Assembly: GCA_001899685.1 (NCBI GenBank)
Contig: MKWG01000043.1
Coordinates: 265,930-329,929, forward strand
DNA length: 64,000 nt
DNA from: Sphingobacteriales bacterium 44-15
Lineage (GTDB): Bacteria; Bacteroidota; Bacteroidia; Chitinophagales; Chitinophagaceae
Direction: 5' to 3'
Made by a program: the position numbers and the translations under genes. Below the pieces are notes generated by a model, which worked only from the letters and a program-made list of their open reading frames with translations, did not search any database and had not been told where the DNA came from. Of this stretch, positions 61,273 to 64,000 are shown piece by piece. The stretch's first letter is position 1, and the number at the start of each line of letters is the position of its first letter.

Positions 61273-64000
61273 TTATTTAACTTTTACTTTCTGAGCGTCT
61301 TTGAACTGTTCAGCATTCACACTTAAGATGTAGGTGCTGGAAGACAGGTGAGCCACTGACATAGTAAAGCTATTCACTCCTGCCGCCAGTTGCTGTTGTT
61401 GTAACACCACCTGTTGACCAGTTTCCGTGTAAAGGATGATCGCCGCTTTTTGAGCCTTCTCAGTATAGATCTTAATTTGTAACTGATTAGGGTTCGGGCT
61501 CCATACTTTCACACTATAGGTTGCATCGGTGGCGGGCGTAACAGTCAGTTTACCTTTTACATAACTGATCTCATAGTTAGCAGATGCCGCACCAGACACT
61601 TCGATATCATAATAACCCATTTGTGAGCTGGTGGTTGCAGTTGTCACTGCTATCGGCTGTGTTTCCAGATCAGATGGCTGATCCCCTGTGGCAAGTCCAT
61701 CATAACTGATGGTCAATACGGGGTTAGGGGTACCTTGTTTTTTGGTTTTGTCTTCAGCAGTGATCGTTAAAGCTTTAGGTGTAATAGTAAAGCTGGCGTC
61801 CTGAAACCATTCGATCACATAATCATCTCCGCCATCCAGGCTACCTTGTTCCACCTTGTACTCACCCACGTTTTTGCCTCCGGTTCTTGTTAACTCACCC
61901 GGCAATACGTCACCTTCTAACTTCCCTTCTGTTACATACGTCAGCTCAGGATCCGGCTGACCATATACTTTGGTTTTAGCATCGGCGGTTACTCCGATCA
62001 CCTTGCGGGTAATGGTACCGATATTCGCGCTGACTGTAGTAGCTGCAAGTGTATAGTTATCCGCGTCTTCACCAGAGATCTGTAGTCCATTTACGGTTAC
62101 CTTTTTGTCTTCACCACCATGTTTGTTATCATAGGTAGCCTGGGTTGGACTGTTCAACACCACATCATCCTCCCCTGCAATACCCGTTACTACATAGTTA
62201 TCTGATTGCAGAATGGCATCAGTGGTACCATCGTATTCTTTTCTTACCGCTGTCCCGGCATCTACCACGGTTACTGTGAGCGTAGCTTTTTCAATGCTGC
62301 CGGTGGCTGACAGTTCGGTTGTGCTTAAGTGATAGTTAGCCGCATCTTCACCTTCTAATATTAACGCTCCCACTGTTACTGCTTTTTCTTCACCAGCTTT
62401 TTTGTTGTTATATACTGCCGTTCCTTTCACTGATACATCATCACCTGTTACAACTGCATCCAACTGGTATTTTGCTGCAGGAACAGAAGCCTCGTCTGAA
62501 CCATCGTATACTTTGCTGATGGCAGGCGCAGCAGCCAGGCTTACCGCGATGTCTTTTATTTTAATATCACCCACAGTAACAGCAGAGCTGTTCTCTATGG
62601 TATAATTATCTTTTTGCTCACCACCCAACACAAAGTCGGTTACGGTGATCTCTTTTTCAACACCTGCTTTCTTATCGCTATACACTCCTTTGCCGGATGC
62701 AATATTCACTTCATCCTCACCTAACACACCATTCAGTATAAAGTTACCTGATGACAAGCTTGCCTCATCCAAACCATTATAGGTCTTGCTGATGAGCGGG
62801 CTCGCCTGCAGGCTCACTATGATCTTAGCAGGCTCAATCACACCCTTCACTTCTGCAACGGTGGTAGCGAGCGCATAATTTGATGCAGCTTCACCGCCCA
62901 GTACAAAGTTGCTTACATTGATCGTTTTGTTCTCACCTGCTTTGTTGTTCTCAAAAGCAGCTTCACCCGTCACGCTGATATCATCGCCTTCTTCCACGCC
63001 TTTCAATTGATAGTTAGCAGCATCCAGGCTGATACCTGTATACGTATCATATACTTTGCTGATAACCGGCGTTGCGCTCAGTAATAAAGTGATCGTCTTT
63101 TTAGAAATCGTCAGCACCTGATCTACTGATGTTGCCGGCTTGTAACTGTCGTTACCAGGCTGGCTGGCGGTAATCGTTACCTGACCCGCTTTTTTGATAT
63201 GGATTTTTCCATTCTCAATAGAAGCTATAGATCCATCGCTACTGCTGTATTCCGGTTGCAGTCCTGCATCGCTTGTTGCAGCGGGCATATAGTCTTCGTC
63301 GCCATATATTTTGGTATCGGCGCCGGCAAAACTGATCGTTTGTTGCGCTCTTACCGTTACAGTTAATTTAGCGCTGTTTGAGTAAGCAGATGCACAATTA
63401 CCGGAGGCTACACAACGGAACAAATATCCATTCATTTCACCGGTGGCATTGCTCACTGTCAAAAGATAAGTGTTGGCGCCATTATAATGCGCATCGTCTG
63501 ATATATCGGCAAATCCACTCCCCTTGTTTACCTGCCACTGGTAGGTATCAGCGTTGTTGGCTTCAACCGAAAACCCGGCCGTCTCTTCGTCATAGACCGA
63601 TTTATCAGAAGGATGTATCCCGAAGCTTGTGAGTGCGTTAATGGTGATCAATACTTCTTTGATTGAACCTGAACAGATACTGCTGGCTGGCGTTATAGTA
63701 TATTTTACCACACCCTGACCGGTTAATTCCTGTTCTATCGAGGAGCCATTGCCTGAAGTGGCGCCCGATACGCTGCCGCTCACAGTACTTACCGTCCAGG
63801 TAAAGTCTGATCCCGCAGGCACAGAGCTCAACGCAATACTGGTTTGTCCACCACTACATATAGTTTGACCTGCCGGAGTGGCTGTAACAGCAACCGCTGC
63901 CGGCTGGGTGATAGTTACGGATTGTGTTTTAGTACAAGCATTAGCATCAGTGATAGTAACGGTATAAGGACCGGCGGCCAGACCTGTTGCTGTTGCAGCA
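61273..64000 (-). CDS. Large type IX-secreted adhesin with SprB, YDG and MBG repeats (5' end outside window)
   Basis: At least 909 residues; the frame stays open to the window edge, continuing upstream of the Met codon at 63831. From the edge inwards: an SprB-type repeat (GLAAGPYTVTITDANACTKT), a PKD/Ig-like region with CSGG, an Ig-like domain (ADTYQWQVNKGSGFADISDD), one MBG-like domain, four YDG repeats of about 80 residues (ISKVYDTYTG, ISKTYNGLDE, ISKVYDGSDE and VRKEYDGTTD) and two MBG_2 domains (TADAKTKVYGQPDPELTY, TAEDKTKKQGTPNPVLT). The last 80 residues (VKVWSPNPNQLQIKIY to VKVK) are a sorting domain. Probably a surface adhesin; porV lies just downstream. Confidence 0.9.
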   Translation of the reverse strand, partial: AATATGLAAGPYTVTITDANACTKTQSVTITQPAAVAVTATPAGQTICSGGQTSIALSSVPAGSDFTWTVSTVSGSVSGATSGNGSSIEQELTGQGVVKYTITPASSICSGSIKEVLITINALTSFGIHPSDKSVYDEETAGFSVEANNADTYQWQVNKGSGFADISDDAHYNGANTYLLTVSNATGEMNGYLFRCVASGNCASAYSNSAKLTVTVRAQQTISFAGADTKIYGDEDYMPAATSDAGLQPEYSSSDGSIASIENGKIHIKKAGQVTITASQPGNDSYKPATSVDQVLTISKKTITLLLSATPVISKVYDTYTGISLDAANYQLKGVEEGDDISVTGEAAFENNKAGENKTINVSNFVLGGEAASNYALATTVAEVKGVIEPAKIIVSLQASPLISKTYNGLDEASLSSGNFILNGVLGEDEVNIASGKGVYSDKKAGVEKEITVTDFVLGGEQKDNYTIENSSAVTVGDIKIKDIAVSLAAAPAISKVYDGSDEASVPAAKYQLDAVVTGDDVSVKGTAVYNNKKAGEEKAVTVGALILEGEDAANYHLSTTELSATGSIEKATLTVTVVDAGTAVRKEYDGTTDAILQSDNYVVTGIAGEDDVVLNSPTQATYDNKHGGEDKKVTVNGLQISGEDADNYTLAATTVSANIGTITRKVIGVTADAKTKVYGQPDPELTYVTEGKLEGDVLPGELTRTGGKNVGEYKVEQGSLDGGDDYVIEWFQDASFTITPKALTITAEDKTKKQGTPNPVLTISYDGLATGDQPSDLETQPIAVTTATTSSQMGYYDIEVSGAASANYEISYVKGKLTVTPATDATYSVKVWSPNPNQLQIKIYTEKAQKAAIILYTETGQQVVLQQQQLAAGVNSFTMSVAHLSSSTYILSVNAEQFKDAQKVKVK

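Overview
The window looks like a chromosomal segment of a Bacteroidota bacterium, most likely a member of the Chitinophagaceae or a close relative. This rests on several things seen here: SusC/SusD-type nutrient uptake proteins under an ECF sigma/FecR pair, type IX secretion components (PorV and a PorW/SprE-like protein) with proteins carrying C-terminal sorting domains, SprB-type adhesin repeats, and TAnnTTTG-like -7 promoter elements. I see no phage, plasmid, rRNA, intact tRNA or CRISPR array. All family assignments come from reading motifs; no database search was run.

Layout. 1-4.1 kb: the tail of a Gfo/Idh/MocA oxidoreductase, a heparinase II/III-type lyase and the NAD(P)HX repair enzyme Nnr. 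4.1-11.2 kb: membrane pyrophosphatase HppA, a type IX-sorted secreted protein, and a BlaI/BlaR1 regulator pair with a visible operator. 11.3-13.4 kb: AguB and AguA, which turn agmatine into putrescine. 13.5-22.5 kb: small housekeeping and hypothetical genes, ribosomal protein S1, a YdcF protein and PBP1A. 22.7-26.7 kb: PorW/SprE-like protein, then a bactofilin and its membrane partner. 27-33.7 kb: a sulfatase, YchF, a SpmA-SpmB-like fusion, and an overlapping FGGY kinase/2-hydroxyacid dehydrogenase pair. 33.7-39.5 kb: a MuiA/DUF4139 protein with an embedded TonB-plug-like segment, a sugar isomerase/oxidoreductase pair, and a GH29 fucosidase. 39.5-45.2 kb: flavoprotein, acyltransferase, DNA glycosylase, a secreted hypothetical protein and an SDR. 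45.9-55.8 kb: GH3 glucosidase and a YqhA-like protein converging on a SusD-SusC-FecR-sigma locus. 56.4-64 kb: a phosphoesterase/di-heme peroxidase pair, PorV, and the C-terminal part of a large repeat-rich adhesin.

The genes point to a free-living polysaccharide degrader: lyase, sulfatase, fucosidase and beta-glucosidase outside the cytoplasm, SusCD-type uptake, and sugar kinase, dehydrogenase and isomerase genes for catabolism, with type IX secretion exporting adhesins and enzymes.

The most unusual feature is in the intergenic DNA. About seventeen sites carry arrays of imperfect 7-nt units that hold register for up to 12 units. They use a few word families (CTTAYCM, GTGARAN, GCTCAYW, CTGTAAC/TTGAAAC). 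Many start directly after a stop codon, lie at tail-to-tail gene junctions, or contain the stop codon. Many are mirror-symmetric and should fold as hairpins. Every word family contains TAA or TGA on one strand, and a 7-nt period walks that triplet through all three frames. Two further repeat families occur: a 103-bp MITE-like element with 21-bp inverted ends and probable 9-bp target duplications (one copy inserted into a 7-nt array), and a cruciform repeat of about 150-180 bp found at two convergent junctions.
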